64,000 nt of DNA from Cellulomonas sp. 73-92 (GTDB lineage Bacteria > Actinomycetota > Actinomycetes > Actinomycetales > Cellulomonadaceae): the NCBI RefSeq assembly GCF_001898175.1, contig NZ_MKTH01000020.1, forward strand, positions 1 through 64,000. Direction: 5' to 3'. Below are positions 9,738-18,731 of the stretch, piece by piece. Within the stretch, counting starts at the first letter, position 1; every line of letters starts with the position of its first letter. Made by a program: the position numbers and the translations under genes. The notes under the pieces were generated by a model. That model saw only the letters and a program-made list of their open reading frames with translations. It searched no databases and was not told where the DNA came from.

Positions 9738-11705
9738 GTGGAGCGGATCGGCCTGGCGCCCGGCGCGGAGATCGGCGGGTACACCGTCGTCGCACCGCTG
9801 GGTGCGGGGGGCATGGGCGCCGTGTACCGCGCCGTGGACGGCGGCGGGAACGAGGTCGCCCTCAAGCTGCTGCACCCCGACCCGGCCGACTCCGCCGCCC
9901 GCGCGCGCCTGCTGCGCGAGGTCGCCGCGCTCCAGCGGCTGCGTCATCCCGCCGTCGCCGCGGTGCTGGACGCCGAGACGGACTCGACCGACGCGTTCCT
10001 CGTCACCGAGCTCGTCGACGGCACCGACCTCGAGCGGCTCGTCACGGAGACCGGGCCGCTGGACGCCGACGAGCTGCTCGCGCTCGCCTCCGGCCTGCGC
10101 GACGCGCTCCGGGCGATCCACGCCGCCGGCGTGGTGCACCGCGACGTCAAGCCCTCGAACGTCGTCATGACGCCCGACGGCCCGGTGCTCATCGACTTCG
10201 GCCTGGCGCAGGGGGAGTCGGACCCCCGGCTGACCTCGACCGGCCTGGTGGCCGGCACGCCGGGGTACCTCGCGCCGGAGCTGCTCGACGGCGACGACCC
10301 CTCCGAGTCGGCCGACTGGTGGGGGTGGGCCGCGCTCCTGGTCTTCGCCGCGACGGGGCGGCCGCCGTTCGGGAAGGGACGGGCGACCACGGTGCTCGCC
10401 CGCGCCCGCGCCGGCAGGCCCGACCTCACCGGCCTCGGGCAGCTGACCCGGACCGCGATCCGCGGGGCGCTCGTGCCCGACCCCGGCGAACGCACGTCGC
10501 CGGACGACGTCGTGGCGGCCCTGACGGTCGTCGCCGCCGAGGGGGACCGGCTGCCCGGCCCAGCGGCCGGTGCCGCCGCCCGCGCCGCCGCCGACGACGA
10601 TGAGACGACCGTGCTGTCCGGCGCGGACGCCGTGGGCACGAGCGCGATGCCGGCGGGGATCGCCGACGGGGCGCGGCCGGGCGTTGCCGCGGGTGCCGCC
10701 GCCGGTGCGGCCGCCGCACCCGGCGCTGCCGCCGTACCCGGCGCTGCCGTCGAGCCGGCGCCGACGGCCGTCCTGCCGGGCTCCCACGACGGACGGACCC
10801 GCCTCGTCAACGGTGCGGCCTCCGGCGCCGGTCCCGCGGGCACCCTCCCGGTCGCGGCGGGGTGGGATGACGACACAGCGGCCGCGTCCGGGAAGCCGGT
10901 GACCGCCGGCGGTCGCTTCGGCCCGGGCACGTCGGCCGGTGGGCGCGGCACGGGCGCCGAGGCCGCAGAGGACGCGGCCGACGACTGGGACGAGGACTGG
11001 GAGGACGACCCCGAGTACCAGGCGGTCGACTGGATCGAGGAGGACCTCGACGCCTCGTCGGGCGAACCGGGCGAGGAACCGGGCTACCGGCGGCCCTCGG
11101 TGCCGCGCCGGTGGGTGACGCAGCTCGCGCTCGGGGCGCTCGTCGTGGCCTGCGGCGCCCGGCGACCGGGCACGACGCTCGTCGTCGTGCTCGCGTTCTT
11201 CCTGGTCGCGCGCGTCTACGGGTCGACGGTCGAGGCGATGCACGGCCGGCGCGAGCGGCACGGCGTGCGCGCCTCGGACCCCTGGGTCGCGCTCGCGACG
11301 ACGCCGTGGCACGTGCTGCGCGCGGTCGCCGGGATCCTGCCGTCGCTGCTCGTGGCGGCCAGCTCGGTGGTCATCGTCGTCGGCGTCGCCTGGTGGTTCG
11401 TCGGCAACGGCCGCTGGACCATCGGCGACAACGTCCCGGGGCACGAGCTGACGGGCACGACGGCCGGCTGGCTCGCCGGCCTGGCGGTGCTGCTGGCCGT
11501 GCTGCTCGTGTGGTTCGGGCCGCTGTCGCGGATGACGCGCGTCGGCACCCAACGGCTGCTGGAGGTCGCCTCGCCCCGTCGCCTGGGCGCGCTCCTCGCC
11601 GTGCTGGTGATCCTTGCGGTCGCGTGGGCGGTGACCACGCGGGTGCTGCACGGCGAGCCCATCGTCTGGACGCCCCTGCCGGTGCCCACCGTCCCCGGAC
11701 CCTGA
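9738..11705 (+). CDS. Membrane serine/threonine protein kinase (PknB-like catalytic domain)
   Basis: A 655-residue Hanks-type kinase. The N-terminal catalytic domain (about 15-270) has the glycine loop [13 protein letters not shown] lysine K43, the catalytic loop HRDVKPSN with D136, and DFG at 153-155, so it looks active. Residues about 280-430 are a long Ala/Pro/Gly-rich linker ending in an acidic stretch ([13 protein letters not shown]). The C-terminal quarter has about four to five membrane segments (for example [20 protein letters not shown] and [13 protein letters not shown]) and no PASTA repeats. This multi-pass tail differs from the single-pass PknB layout. GTG start, probably leaderless. 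Confidence 0.85.
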   Translation: MERIGLAPGAEIGGYTVVAPLGAGGMGAVYRAVDGGGNEVALKLLHPDPADSAARARLLREVAALQRLRHPAVAAVLDAETDSTDAFLVTELVDGTDLERLVTETGPLDADELLALASGLRDALRAIHAAGVVHRDVKPSNVVMTPDGPVLIDFGLAQGESDPRLTSTGLVAGTPGYLAPELLDGDDPSESADWWGWAALLVFAATGRPPFGKGRATTVLARARAGRPDLTGLGQLTRTAIRGALVPDPGERTSPDDVVAALTVVAAEGDRLPGPAAGAAARAAADDDETTVLSGADAVGTSAMPAGIADGARPGVAAGAAAGAAAAPGAAAVPGAAVEPAPTAVLPGSHDGRTRLVNGAASGAGPAGTLPVAAGWDDDTAAASGKPVTAGGRFGPGTSAGGRGTGAEAAEDAADDWDEDWEDDPEYQAVDWIEEDLDASSGEPGEEPGYRRPSVPRRWVTQLALGALVVACGARRPGTTLVVVLAFFLVARVYGSTVEAMHGRRERHGVRASDPWVALATTPWHVLRAVAGILPSLLVAASSVVIVVGVAWWFVGNGRWTIGDNVPGHELTGTTAGWLAGLAVLLAVLLVWFGPLSRMTRVGTQRLLEVASPRRLGALLAVLVILAVAWAVTTRVLHGEPIVWTPLPVPTVPGP

Positions 11706-11752
11706 CGAGCGCGCGCGCACGTGGCCGCCGCCCGGTCCACGGGTGCAGGCCC

Positions 11753-11758
11753 TACCCT
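11753..11758 (+). promoter_or_regulatory. -10 box for a leaderless small-membrane-protein transcript
   Basis: TACCCT ends 6 bases before the GTG at 11765 and no Shine-Dalgarno sequence is present, again matching a leaderless transcript. Confidence 0.45.
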
Positions 11759-11764
11759 GGTCGC

Positions 11765-12238
11765 GTGATCGTGGGACGTCGCGGCCGGACGGCGCTGGCC
11801 GCCGCCCTGGCGCTGGCCGCCGTCGCGGTCTCGTCCCAGGGGCACGTGCTGCTGCACCGGTGCGTGCAGGCGGGCGGCTCGTGGACGGACTCGGCGCTGT
11901 CCCTCGCGCTGCTGCGCGACACCACGTCGTGCCCCGACGGCTCGCTGGGCCTGGGCGCGCTGCCGAGCGGCGCCATCGTCGTCATGTCCGTCGCGCTGCC
12001 CGTGGTCGCCGGATGGGTGCTCGCAGCCGCGCTCGGGATCAGCCTGGGCGCGGTCGTCGTGCGCGCCGCGCGGCTCGTCGTCGGGCTCGTCGGACGCTGG
12101 GTGCGCCTGCCGCGCCGTGGCTCGGCGCTGCCCGTCGCGGACCGCACGCCGGCCGTCGCGGTGGCGCCCGCCGCCCCGCCGACCGCGCTGGGCCTCCTGC
12201 TGGCGCGCCCGCACCGCGCGCCGCCGCTGCCGGCCTGA
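11765..12238 (+). CDS. Small membrane protein of unknown function
   Basis: A 157-residue protein with an N-terminal hydrophobic segment after a basic start (VGRRGRTALAAALALAAVAV) and a second membrane segment (GAIVVMSVALPVVAGWVLAAALGISLG). Between them is a loop with two cysteines (HRCVQAG and TTSCPDG), which could form a disulfide if outside. The tail is basic and Pro/Ala-rich. It lies 37 bases upstream of a DsbA-like thiol protein in the same direction, so it may be a partner or substrate; that is inference from position only. Family not recognised. Confidence 0.55.
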   Translation: MIVGRRGRTALAAALALAAVAVSSQGHVLLHRCVQAGGSWTDSALSLALLRDTTSCPDGSLGLGALPSGAIVVMSVALPVVAGWVLAAALGISLGAVVVRAARLVVGLVGRWVRLPRRGSALPVADRTPAVAVAPAAPPTALGLLLARPHRAPPLPA

Positions 12239-12275
12239 CCCGCCCGCAGCAGCCACCAGACACCAGGAGCCAGCC

Positions 12276-13223
12276 ATGCCCAGCAACGACATCCGTCCCA
12301 CCAAGGCGCAGCGTCAGGCCGACGCCCGCGCCCGCGCCGCCGAGCTGCGGCGCCAGCAGCAGGCCGCCGCCCAGCGGAACAAGTTCCTCGCCATCGGCGG
12401 GGCCGTCCTCGCCGTGCTCGTCATCGTGGGCGCGGTCGCGTACGTCCTCGTCCAGAACCGCGCGAACGCCACCGCGTCCAGCTCGGTCGCCTTCGGCGCA
12501 GCGGACGCGGACAGCAAGTCCCTGGTCAGCCCCCAGCTGACGGCCGTCCAGAAGCCCTCGGTCGCCGACGACACCGCGGGCATCCCGATCAGCGCCGACG
12601 GCATCGGGAAGACCGCCGCGAACGGCACGGTGCTGCAGGTGTTCTTCGACCTCCAGTGCCCGTACTGCGCGCAGTTCGACAAGGCCAACTCGGCCGACCT
12701 CGACGCGCTGTCGAAGGAGCCGGGCATCACGGTCGTCTACCAGCCGCTGTCGTTCCTCGACGGCTCGTCGCAGGGCACGCGCTACTCGAGCCGCGCGGCC
12801 AACGCGCTCATGACCGTCGCCGACAAGGACTCCGCCCACTTCACGGCGTTCCTCACCGCGCTCTACGCGGACCAGCCCGCGGAGAACACCAAGGGCCTGA
12901 CGGACGACAAGATCGCCTCGATCGCCACCAGCGTGGGCGTCCCGCAGGCTGTCGTGAGCACGTTCACCAGCACGATCTCGGGCTCCTACCAGCTCAAGGA
13001 CGCCAACGGGAACACGACCGACCACACGGGCACGTGGCGCACGTTCGCGCCCTTCATCGCCGCGGCGACCGGCCACGCCGAGACCCTCCCGGTGTTCGCC
13101 AACGGCATCGGCACGCCGACGATCCTCCTCGACGGTCAGCAGCTCCCCAGCACCGTCAACCTCTACACGCAGGGCCAGGTGAAGGCCGCGGTCGAGGCGG
13201 CGGCGGCCGCCAAGAAGGGCTGA
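12276..13223 (+). CDS. Membrane-anchored DsbA-like thioredoxin-fold protein
   Basis: A 315-residue protein with a basic, Gln/Ala-rich cytoplasmic start, one membrane segment (about 37-59) and an outside thioredoxin-fold domain with the active-site CPYC (C128, C131 in FFDLQCPYCAQF). The cis-proline loop is probably GIGTPTILLDG near the C-terminus. This is the actinobacterial DsbA/DsbG-like arrangement (Thioredoxin_4 type) that oxidises or isomerises disulfides in exported proteins. AGGAG lies 6 bases before the ATG. A strong hairpin terminator follows the stop. Confidence 0.85.
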   Translation: MPSNDIRPTKAQRQADARARAAELRRQQQAAAQRNKFLAIGGAVLAVLVIVGAVAYVLVQNRANATASSSVAFGAADADSKSLVSPQLTAVQKPSVADDTAGIPISADGIGKTAANGTVLQVFFDLQCPYCAQFDKANSADLDALSKEPGITVVYQPLSFLDGSSQGTRYSSRAANALMTVADKDSAHFTAFLTALYADQPAENTKGLTDDKIASIATSVGVPQAVVSTFTSTISGSYQLKDANGNTTDHTGTWRTFAPFIAAATGHAETLPVFANGIGTPTILLDGQQLPSTVNLYTQGQVKAAVEAAAAAKKG

Positions 13224-13235
13224 CCGAACGACGAG

Positions 13236-13269
13236 CGGCGCCCGCCGGGAGGGTTCCCGGCGGGCGCCG
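13236..13269 (+). terminator. Intrinsic terminator after the DsbA-like gene
   Basis: A perfect 15-base-pair hairpin (CGGCGCCCGCCGGGA paired with its complement) with loop GGGT, followed by TTGTCGTCT. It starts 12 bases after the stop codon. Very strong stem; the T-run is weak, as usual at this GC content. Confidence 0.8.
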
Positions 13270-13329
13270 TTGTCGTCTCGGCGACGGTGGCTGCCGCTCG
13301 TCTACGCTGGGCGGGCGCCTTCGCGCGAC

Positions 13330-13406
13330 GCCTCCTTAGCTCAGCTGGCCAGAGCAGCCGCCTTGTAAGCGGCAGGTCGTCGGTTCGAGTCCGACAGGGG
13401 GCTCCA
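13330..13406 (+). tRNA. tRNA-Thr (anticodon TGT)
   Basis: A complete cloverleaf: acceptor GCCTCCT pairs with AGGGGGC (one T-G pair), the D arm is in TAGCTCAGCTGGCCAGAGCA, the anticodon stem GCCGC/GCGGC encloses the loop CTTGTAA with anticodon TGT (reads ACA, threonine), the variable loop has 5 bases, and the T arm is GTCGG-TTCGAGT-CCGAC. CCA is encoded at 13404-13406. No intron. Confidence 0.95.
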
Positions 13407-13411
13407 CCGTC

Positions 13412-13588
13412 CTACCGCCGGTTCTCCAGGTCCTTGAGCTTGATCCCGGCGAACAGCAACCCGGCGCCCCCGAGCAGCAGCAGCAGGAGCCAGGGCACGT
13501 TCCGGGCGTAGAAGCCGGTCCAGCCCCAGATCAGGCCGACCAGCACCAGCACCCCGCCGACCGCCTGCAGCCCGACCGCGCGGTTCAT
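13412..13588 (-). CDS. Two-segment small membrane protein, unknown
   Basis: A 58-residue protein consisting almost entirely of two hydrophobic segments (VGLQAVGGVLVLVGLIWGW and VPWLLLLLLGGAGLLFAGI) with a basic C-terminus (KLKDLENRR). Its ATG overlaps the stop of the gene upstream on the minus strand (ATGA), so they are coupled. Family not recognised; an accessory subunit of the coupled protein is possible. Confidence 0.6.
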   Translation of the reverse strand: MNRAVGLQAVGGVLVLVGLIWGWTGFYARNVPWLLLLLLGGAGLLFAGIKLKDLENRR

Positions 13589-14103
13589 CGCTTGACCCGC
13601 TCGGCCGCCGGGAGCACCCGCATCGAGCACGTGCCGCCCGCGGCGGTCACTGCGGCGGCGATGGCCTCGCGCACCCCGGCCATGTCCTGGATGATCCCGT
13701 TCGACTGGACGACGCCGTCACGCAGCGTCCACTGGGTCACCGTCCACACGCCGGACGTGCCGCCGCCGGCGGCGGGCGTGAAGCCGGCCCGCCCGGTCCA
13801 CTCCGTGCCGATCTTGGAGCCGCGCCGCACCTCGATCCGGCCGGTGTCCTGACCGGCCAGGTAGAGCCTGCCCACCACGGGCGGCGCCTCGACCGGCAGC
13901 GCGAGGGCGGCGACCACGCGGGCCTGCACCACCTCCGGCGCACCCGGCGCCGTGAACGTCAGCTCCGTCCAGACCTCGTCCATCGCGCGGGCGTTCGTGT
14001 TCTTGTACAGCACCTTGGACACGCCCCGGTTGACGCCACGCTTGAGGTAGTACCAGCCGACGCCGATCGCGATCAGGGCGACCAGCCCCAGGAACCCTGC
14101 CAT
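13585..14103 (-). CDS. Single-pass membrane protein of unknown function
   Basis: A 172-residue protein with one N-terminal membrane segment (MAGFLGLVALIAIGVGWYYL), a short basic turn (KRGVNRGVSKVLYKN), and a soluble domain of about 130 residues rich in beta-strand signatures. AGGAG lies 7 bases before the ATG, which sets this start over an earlier in-frame one. Coupled to the 58-residue membrane protein downstream. No enzyme motif seen. Confidence 0.6.
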   Translation of the reverse strand: MAGFLGLVALIAIGVGWYYLKRGVNRGVSKVLYKNTNARAMDEVWTELTFTAPGAPEVVQARVVAALALPVEAPPVVGRLYLAGQDTGRIEVRRGSKIGTEWTGRAGFTPAAGGGTSGVWTVTQWTLRDGVVQSNGIIQDMAGVREAIAAAVTAAGGTCSMRVLPAAERVKR

Positions 14104-14246
14104 GACACGTCTCCTTCGAGCGGGGCACCACAGGCGGGCGCTCATCCGTCGAGGAGGATGTCGGCCGGCGCGCGCGCCCGACGAGGGACGGGTCCGTTCG
14201 GACTTGTTCGACCATTCGCCGCCGCCCGCGCCCCGGTGCCGGCGGG

Positions 14247-14954
14247 CTACCAGCCGAGCTCGCCGGCGTCCTCCTGGAACGTGCCGGTGGGCCCGTCGGG
14301 GCCGATGGTGGCCAGCTTCGCGACGATGCGCGCGCTCTCGGCGGCCGGGCGTCCGGGGTGGCTCCCGGGGTCTCCGCCGCCGAGCTCGGTCGCCGTGATC
14401 CCCGGCTCCACCGCGTTGAACCGGATGCCCGGGTAGGCCATCGCGTACTGCACGGTGAGCATCGAGACGGCCGCCTTGCTCGAGCCGTACGCGATCGCGA
14501 CGTAGTGCGACGCCGGGCGGGACGGCTCGTGGGTGGCCCAGAAGGAGCCGAGCGCGCTGGACACGTTGACGACGACCGGGTTCGCCGAGAGCTGCAGCAG
14601 CGGGAGGGCCGCCTGCGTCACCCGCACGATGCCCACGGCGTTCGTGTCGAACGTCTGCAGGACGCTCGGGCCGTCCAGGGCCTCGCCGTCGCCCCTCCGG
14701 ACGGCGATGCCGGCGTTGTTGACGAGCACGTCGAGCCCCGTGCCCGCGGCGGCGATCGTCGCGAACGCCGCGGCGACCGCGTCGTCGTCCGTGACGTCGA
14801 GCCGGACGAAGCGGGCGCCGAGCTCGGCGGCGGCGGCGCGGCCGCGGGCCTCGTCGCGGGCCCCGACCCAGACGGTGTGGCCCGCCTCGACGAGAAGGCG
14901 TGCGGACTCCTTGCCGAGGCCCTTGTTGGCCCCGGTGATCAGTGTGGTGGTCAT
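14247..14954 (-). CDS. Short-chain dehydrogenase/reductase (SDR)
   Basis: A 235-residue classical SDR with the NAD(P)-binding TGANKGLG (7-14), the NNAG motif (79-82), catalytic serine in VSSALGS and the YGSSK catalytic pair (Y156, K160). An alcohol/carbonyl oxidoreductase of unknown substrate. An ATG 9 bases upstream (14963) is an alternative start; neither has a strong ribosome site. It diverges from an MmyB-like regulator across about 100 bases, an arrangement often seen for SDRs controlled by such regulators. Confidence 0.85.
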   Translation of the reverse strand: MTTTLITGANKGLGKESARLLVEAGHTVWVGARDEARGRAAAAELGARFVRLDVTDDDAVAAAFATIAAAGTGLDVLVNNAGIAVRRGDGEALDGPSVLQTFDTNAVGIVRVTQAALPLLQLSANPVVVNVSSALGSFWATHEPSRPASHYVAIAYGSSKAAVSMLTVQYAMAYPGIRFNAVEPGITATELGGGDPGSHPGRPAAESARIVAKLATIGPDGPTGTFQEDAGELGW

Positions 14955-15057
14955 GGCGTCCATGCTCGGCCGGGCGGCCGCCGGCAGGCAGTCGTCCCGT
15001 GGTCGTAGGAGTGGCAGGGCCAGGACCAGGCCCGCCGGCGGGCGCACACTCGGTGGC

Positions 15058-15903
15058 GTGCAGGAGTGGGAGTTCGGCCGGGCGGTGCGCCGCTGGCGGG
15101 AGCGCGTTGCACCGGAGACGGTCGGGTTGACGGTGGGTGGTCGCCGGCGAGCGGTCGGCCTGCGCCGGGAGGAGCTGGCGGCGCTCGCCGGCGTCTCGGT
15201 GGACTACCTGACCCGGCTCGAGCAGGGCCGGGCGACGTCACCGTCCGCCCAGGTCGTCGAGGCCCTGGCCCGCGGCCTGCGCCTGGCCGACGGCGAGCGC
15301 GAGCTGCTCTTCCGGCTCGCGGGCCTCGCCGCGCCGGGGCCGGGCCTCGTCCCGACACGGATCACCGCCAGCGTGCAGCGGCTGCTCGACCGCTTCGCCG
15401 GGATCCCGCTCGTCGTCTACGACGCCGCCTGGAACCTCCTGGTGGCCAACGCCCCCTACGACGCTCTCATGGGCGACACCTCGGCCCTCCGCGGGAACGA
15501 CCGCAACGGGGTCTGGCGTAACGTCGTCGGGCCCGGCTCGCGCGCCCGGCAGACCCCGCAGCAGCACGACGAGCAGGTGGCCCACCTCGTCGCCGACCTG
15601 CGCATGACCACGGCGCGCTACCCGGCGGACGCCGGCGTGCGGCGGCTCGTCGCCGACCTGCGGGCGGCCAGCCCCCGGTTCGTCGAGCTCTGGGAGACGG
15701 CCGCCGAACCGGCGCCCGCCGAGACGTCCCGGCACAAGGTCGTCGACCACCCGGACGTCGGCCCGATCTCCCTGGACTGCGACACCCTCGTCGTGGCGGG
15801 CGACGACCTGCGGATCATGGTCTACACGGCCGAGCCGGGCTCACCGGACGCGGAGCGCCTCGCGCTGGCGATCGTGCTCGGCACGCAGGCGCTCGTCGAG
15901 TAG
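15058..15903 (+). CDS. Helix-turn-helix regulator with MmyB-like ligand domain
   Basis: A 281-residue regulator. Residues about 30-90 form an XRE-type helix-turn-helix (LRREELAALAGVSVDYLTRLEQGR), followed by the MmyB-like C-terminal domain (VYDAAWNLLVANAPYDALMG, then RYPADAGVRRLVADLRAASPRFVELW and a late HPDVGPISLDCDTLVV). This family is PAS-like and in one known case binds fatty acids. The divergent SDR gene is the likely target. GTG start; no strong ribosome site. Confidence 0.85.
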   Translation: MQEWEFGRAVRRWRERVAPETVGLTVGGRRRAVGLRREELAALAGVSVDYLTRLEQGRATSPSAQVVEALARGLRLADGERELLFRLAGLAAPGPGLVPTRITASVQRLLDRFAGIPLVVYDAAWNLLVANAPYDALMGDTSALRGNDRNGVWRNVVGPGSRARQTPQQHDEQVAHLVADLRMTTARYPADAGVRRLVADLRAASPRFVELWETAAEPAPAETSRHKVVDHPDVGPISLDCDTLVVAGDDLRIMVYTAEPGSPDAERLALAIVLGTQALVE

Positions 15904-15916
15904 GTGCCGGCCGGCG

Positions 15917-16585
15917 TCAGGCGGGGCCGGTCTCCTCGAGCAGCCGGAGGGTCGCCCGCACCCGGGGGTTGTGCTCCCGGTTGGCGTCGATGTCGAGCGT
16001 CGCGTAGATCGCGTTGACGTGGTTCTGCACCGACTTCTCGGTGATGGACAGCCGGTCCGCGATCCCGACGTTCGACAGGCCCTGCGCCAGCAGGCGGAGC
16101 ACCTCGAACTGGCGGTCGGTGAGGCGTGCGACGTCGGAGCCGCGGCGTGGCCGCATCCCGGCCAGCAGCGCGGGGTCCAGCATGGTCTGGCCGTGGGCGG
16201 CGGCCGTCACCGCCTCGACGAGCAGGGTCTCGGTGGTCGACGACGTCTTCGAGAGGTACCCCCAGCCGTGCGAGACGTCCTTCGGGAGGTCGAGCAGCAG
16301 GTCCATCGCGTCGTGCGCGGACAGCAGGAGGATCCCGAGCCGGGGGTGCGTTCGCCGCAGCTGGACGCCGAGCGCGATGCCGTTGCCGTCCGGCAGGTCG
16401 ATGTCGAGCACGGCGACGTCGACCGGCAGGGTGCCCAGGGCGGCGCGCGCCTCGGCGACCGTGCCCACGGAGGCGACGACGTGGAGGCGCTCGTGCGCTT
16501 CGAGGGTGCGCGCGAGCATCGCCCGGTAGAGGGGCTGGTCCTCGACGACGGCGACGCGCAACGGGGGTGTGGCGATGGGGTTCAC
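15917..16585 (-). CDS. NarL/LuxR-family response regulator
   Basis: A 222-residue two-domain regulator: a receiver with VVEDQPLY, phospho-acceptor D61 in VAVLDIDLPDGNG and lysine in YLSKTS; and a C-terminal LuxR helix-turn-helix (LTDRQFEVLRLLAQGLSNVG). GTG start. The divergent gene encodes a NarL-type histidine kinase 64 bases away, so the two form a cognate pair. DNA target unknown. Confidence 0.88.
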   Translation of the reverse strand: MNPIATPPLRVAVVEDQPLYRAMLARTLEAHERLHVVASVGTVAEARAALGTLPVDVAVLDIDLPDGNGIALGVQLRRTHPRLGILLLSAHDAMDLLLDLPKDVSHGWGYLSKTSSTTETLLVEAVTAAAHGQTMLDPALLAGMRPRRGSDVARLTDRQFEVLRLLAQGLSNVGIADRLSITEKSVQNHVNAIYATLDIDANREHNPRVRATLRLLEETGPA

Positions 16586-16649
16586 TACCCGTCAGTATCG
16601 TCTGCGTCGCGGTCTCGGCGACCGCGACGCGACCGAGGAAGGGCGCGAC

Positions 16650-17798
16650 ATGATCGATCGGCCCCCCAGCCCGCAGGACGCACGCCAGGACCGGCGGGTG
16701 CTGTGGGTCACCGCGGCCACCGTCGCGGGATCGTTCGGGGTCGCCGCCGCGGTGCAGTCGACGTACATCTATGGGGTGATCGCCCCCACCTGGTCGGGCG
16801 TCCAGGCATGGACGCGCGTCGCCACCAACCTCGTGACGGTCGCCGTGTTCGTCCTGGTGCTCGCGGTGTGGCGCCAGCACCTGCGGTCGTCGGCGCGTGA
16901 CCTGGTCACGGGCATCGTCCTGTCGGCGGCCGTGTGCGCCATCGTCCGCGTCCTGGCGCAGGCGACGCTCGGCGTCTATCCCCACCTGACGCGCGACACC
17001 TCCATCGTCGAGATGGCGACGGGGTTCGGCGTCGGCGTCGTCAGCGCGACCTTCGCGACGTGGACCATGGTGTCCGGTCGCCGGCTGCGGGCACAGGCGT
17101 GGACGAGCCAGCAGCTGGCGGTCGAGCGGGCGCTGGCGTTGCGCGCGCTGGAGGACGAGGAGGTCCGCGTCCGCCGCGACGTCGCCGAGGGGCTGCACGC
17201 GAGCGTGCAGCAGCGGCTCGTCCTGGCCGTGGCACAGGTCGCCCAGGTCGGCCGGCGGCTGCGGGCCGGGACCGCGGCACCGGGCGACGCGGAGCTGCTC
17301 GACGAGGTCTGTGCGACCCTCGACCAGGTGCGCGAGCAGGACGTGCGGGGCATGAGCCGGCTGCTGTACCCCGATCAGCTGGAGGTCGGCCTGGTGCCCG
17401 CGGTGCGCGCGCTGCTGCGACGCGTGCCCTCGTCGGTGGCGACGCGGCTGGACGTCGAGCCCGCGGTGCGCGAGATGGACGACCCCGTCACACCGGCGCT
17501 CGCCCCGACCGAGAAGCTCCTCGCCGTCCGCGTGGTGGAGGAGGGCATCGGGAACGCGCTGCGGCACGGCAACCCGTCGCGCCTGACCATCACCCTGGGC
17601 CTCGAGAGCGGACAGCTCGCGATCGGGGTGGACGACGACGGCGAGGGTGTGCCGCCGAACGCGCAGCGGTCGGGGACGAACCGTCTCGCCGAACGCCTGG
17701 CGGTCGTCGGCGGGACGCTCGAGCTCGTCGGCCTGGACGGTGCGGGGACCCGCCTGACGGGCCGCGTGCCGGTCGCCGGGGCCGAGCCCGGCGCCTGA
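16650..17798 (+). CDS. NarL-type membrane sensor histidine kinase
   Basis: A 382-residue protein with about four membrane segments in residues 15-145 (for example VLWVTAATVAGSFGVAAAV and LVTVAVFVLVLAVW) and no evident large outside sensor. The dimerisation helix has VRRDVAEGLHASVQQRL with phospho-acceptor H183, followed by a HATPase domain with EGIGNALRHG (N box) and VDDDGEGVP (G1). GAGGAAGG lies upstream of the ATG. Partner of the divergent response regulator. Confidence 0.85.
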   Translation: MIDRPPSPQDARQDRRVLWVTAATVAGSFGVAAAVQSTYIYGVIAPTWSGVQAWTRVATNLVTVAVFVLVLAVWRQHLRSSARDLVTGIVLSAAVCAIVRVLAQATLGVYPHLTRDTSIVEMATGFGVGVVSATFATWTMVSGRRLRAQAWTSQQLAVERALALRALEDEEVRVRRDVAEGLHASVQQRLVLAVAQVAQVGRRLRAGTAAPGDAELLDEVCATLDQVREQDVRGMSRLLYPDQLEVGLVPAVRALLRRVPSSVATRLDVEPAVREMDDPVTPALAPTEKLLAVRVVEEGIGNALRHGNPSRLTITLGLESGQLAIGVDDDGEGVPPNAQRSGTNRLAERLAVVGGTLELVGLDGAGTRLTGRVPVAGAEPGA

Positions 17799-18106
17799 GC
17801 GCACGACACCGTCGGGCGGTCACAGGACGCTCTGACCTGCGACAATACCGCTGTGACGGGCAAGCATCCGGGCTCGGCGAGACCGATCTCGGGTGAAAGA
17901 AGGTGGTATTTCGGACATCCGATGGGTGCTGGAACCTAGACACGCGTCCAGGTTCCCGAGTTGTCCCCCGATGCGGCCTTTACGGTGAGCGCGCTCGCCA
18001 GCGCCTGCGACGTCTGGGGTGGACGCCGAGGCGCGAGCGAGCCGGCCTGCGCGGCGACGGGATCACCCCGCCGTGCACTTCCACATGAGCATCCGGGGGT
18101 TCCGCC
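17799..18106. other. 308-base gap upstream of SipW/TasA locus A
   Basis: No gene is supported here. It holds TCACAG (17820-17825) and its complement CTGTGA (17851-17856), 31 bases apart, and the short palindrome TCGGA-CA-TCCGA (17911-17922) in a locally AT-richer stretch. I take it as the promoter and leader region of locus A, but no sigma consensus was matched with confidence. Confidence 0.45.
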
Positions 18107-18658
18107 ATGAGCACTGCCCAGCACACCCAGAAGGACCGGCGTCGCCGGGGCGTCGTCGTCCTGAAGTTCAGCCTCGCGGGCGCCGCCCTGCTGGGCATCG
18201 CCGCCGCCGCGACGTCCGCGGCCTGGAGCGACAACGCGTGGTTCTCCGCCAGCGCGACCGCAGCGAAGGTCACCCTGACCGCGAGCGTCGACGGTGGTGC
18301 GTTCGTGCACACCGACCAGGCCAATCCTGTCCCGATCTCGTACGGGCTCCTGAACCAGGGCGAGAGCGTCACGAAGACCCTGACCCTCAAGAACGAGGGC
18401 ACGGTGCCGCTGACGATCAACGCCCAGACCCTGACGGTCGGCACGACCGGGATCTTCGCCGGAACGCCGGGTGGCGTGACGAGCGACGACCCGGCGTCTG
18501 TCTCCGTGGTCGGCAACACGTCGCTCGTGAACACAGTGCTCGCCGCCAACGGGGGCACGGCGTCGATCCAGATCCTGCTGACGACTCCGGGCGACTGGTC
18601 CAACACGTACCAGGGCGAGACCGGCACCGTGACCGTGTCCTTCGGGGCGACGAGCTGA
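18107..18658 (+). CDS. TasA-like secreted protein with SipW-type signal (locus A, first)
   Basis: A 183-residue protein: basic start (KDRRRR), hydrophobic segment (LKFSLAGAALLGIAAAATS) and then the SipW-type motif AAWSDNAWFSASATA. The mature part is a beta-sandwich-like domain with repeated Thr/Val strands (SVTKTLTLKNEGTVPLTIN), as in TasA/CalY fibre proteins processed by SipW. It is immediately upstream of a SipW gene. The closest role would be a surface fibre or matrix subunit; an inhibitor or adhesin is also possible. Confidence 0.65.
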   Translation: MSTAQHTQKDRRRRGVVVLKFSLAGAALLGIAAAATSAAWSDNAWFSASATAAKVTLTASVDGGAFVHTDQANPVPISYGLLNQGESVTKTLTLKNEGTVPLTINAQTLTVGTTGIFAGTPGGVTSDDPASVSVVGNTSLVNTVLAANGGTASIQILLTTPGDWSNTYQGETGTVTVSFGATS

Positions 18659-18731
18659 CGCGACCCTCGGTCCGGCCATCGGTCGGGGTGAAGGGCCGTC
18701 GCTCGGAACCGCACGTGGGGGTGCGCGAGTG

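Noticed and set aside
8019..11720. A minus-strand reading frame of over 1,200 codons
   Set aside because: Overlaps otsA and the kinase in another frame; codon usage and composition are not coding-like.
17911..17930. Possible c-di-GMP or other riboswitch before locus A
   Set aside because: No match to the conserved core of a riboswitch class that I know; only short palindromes are present.
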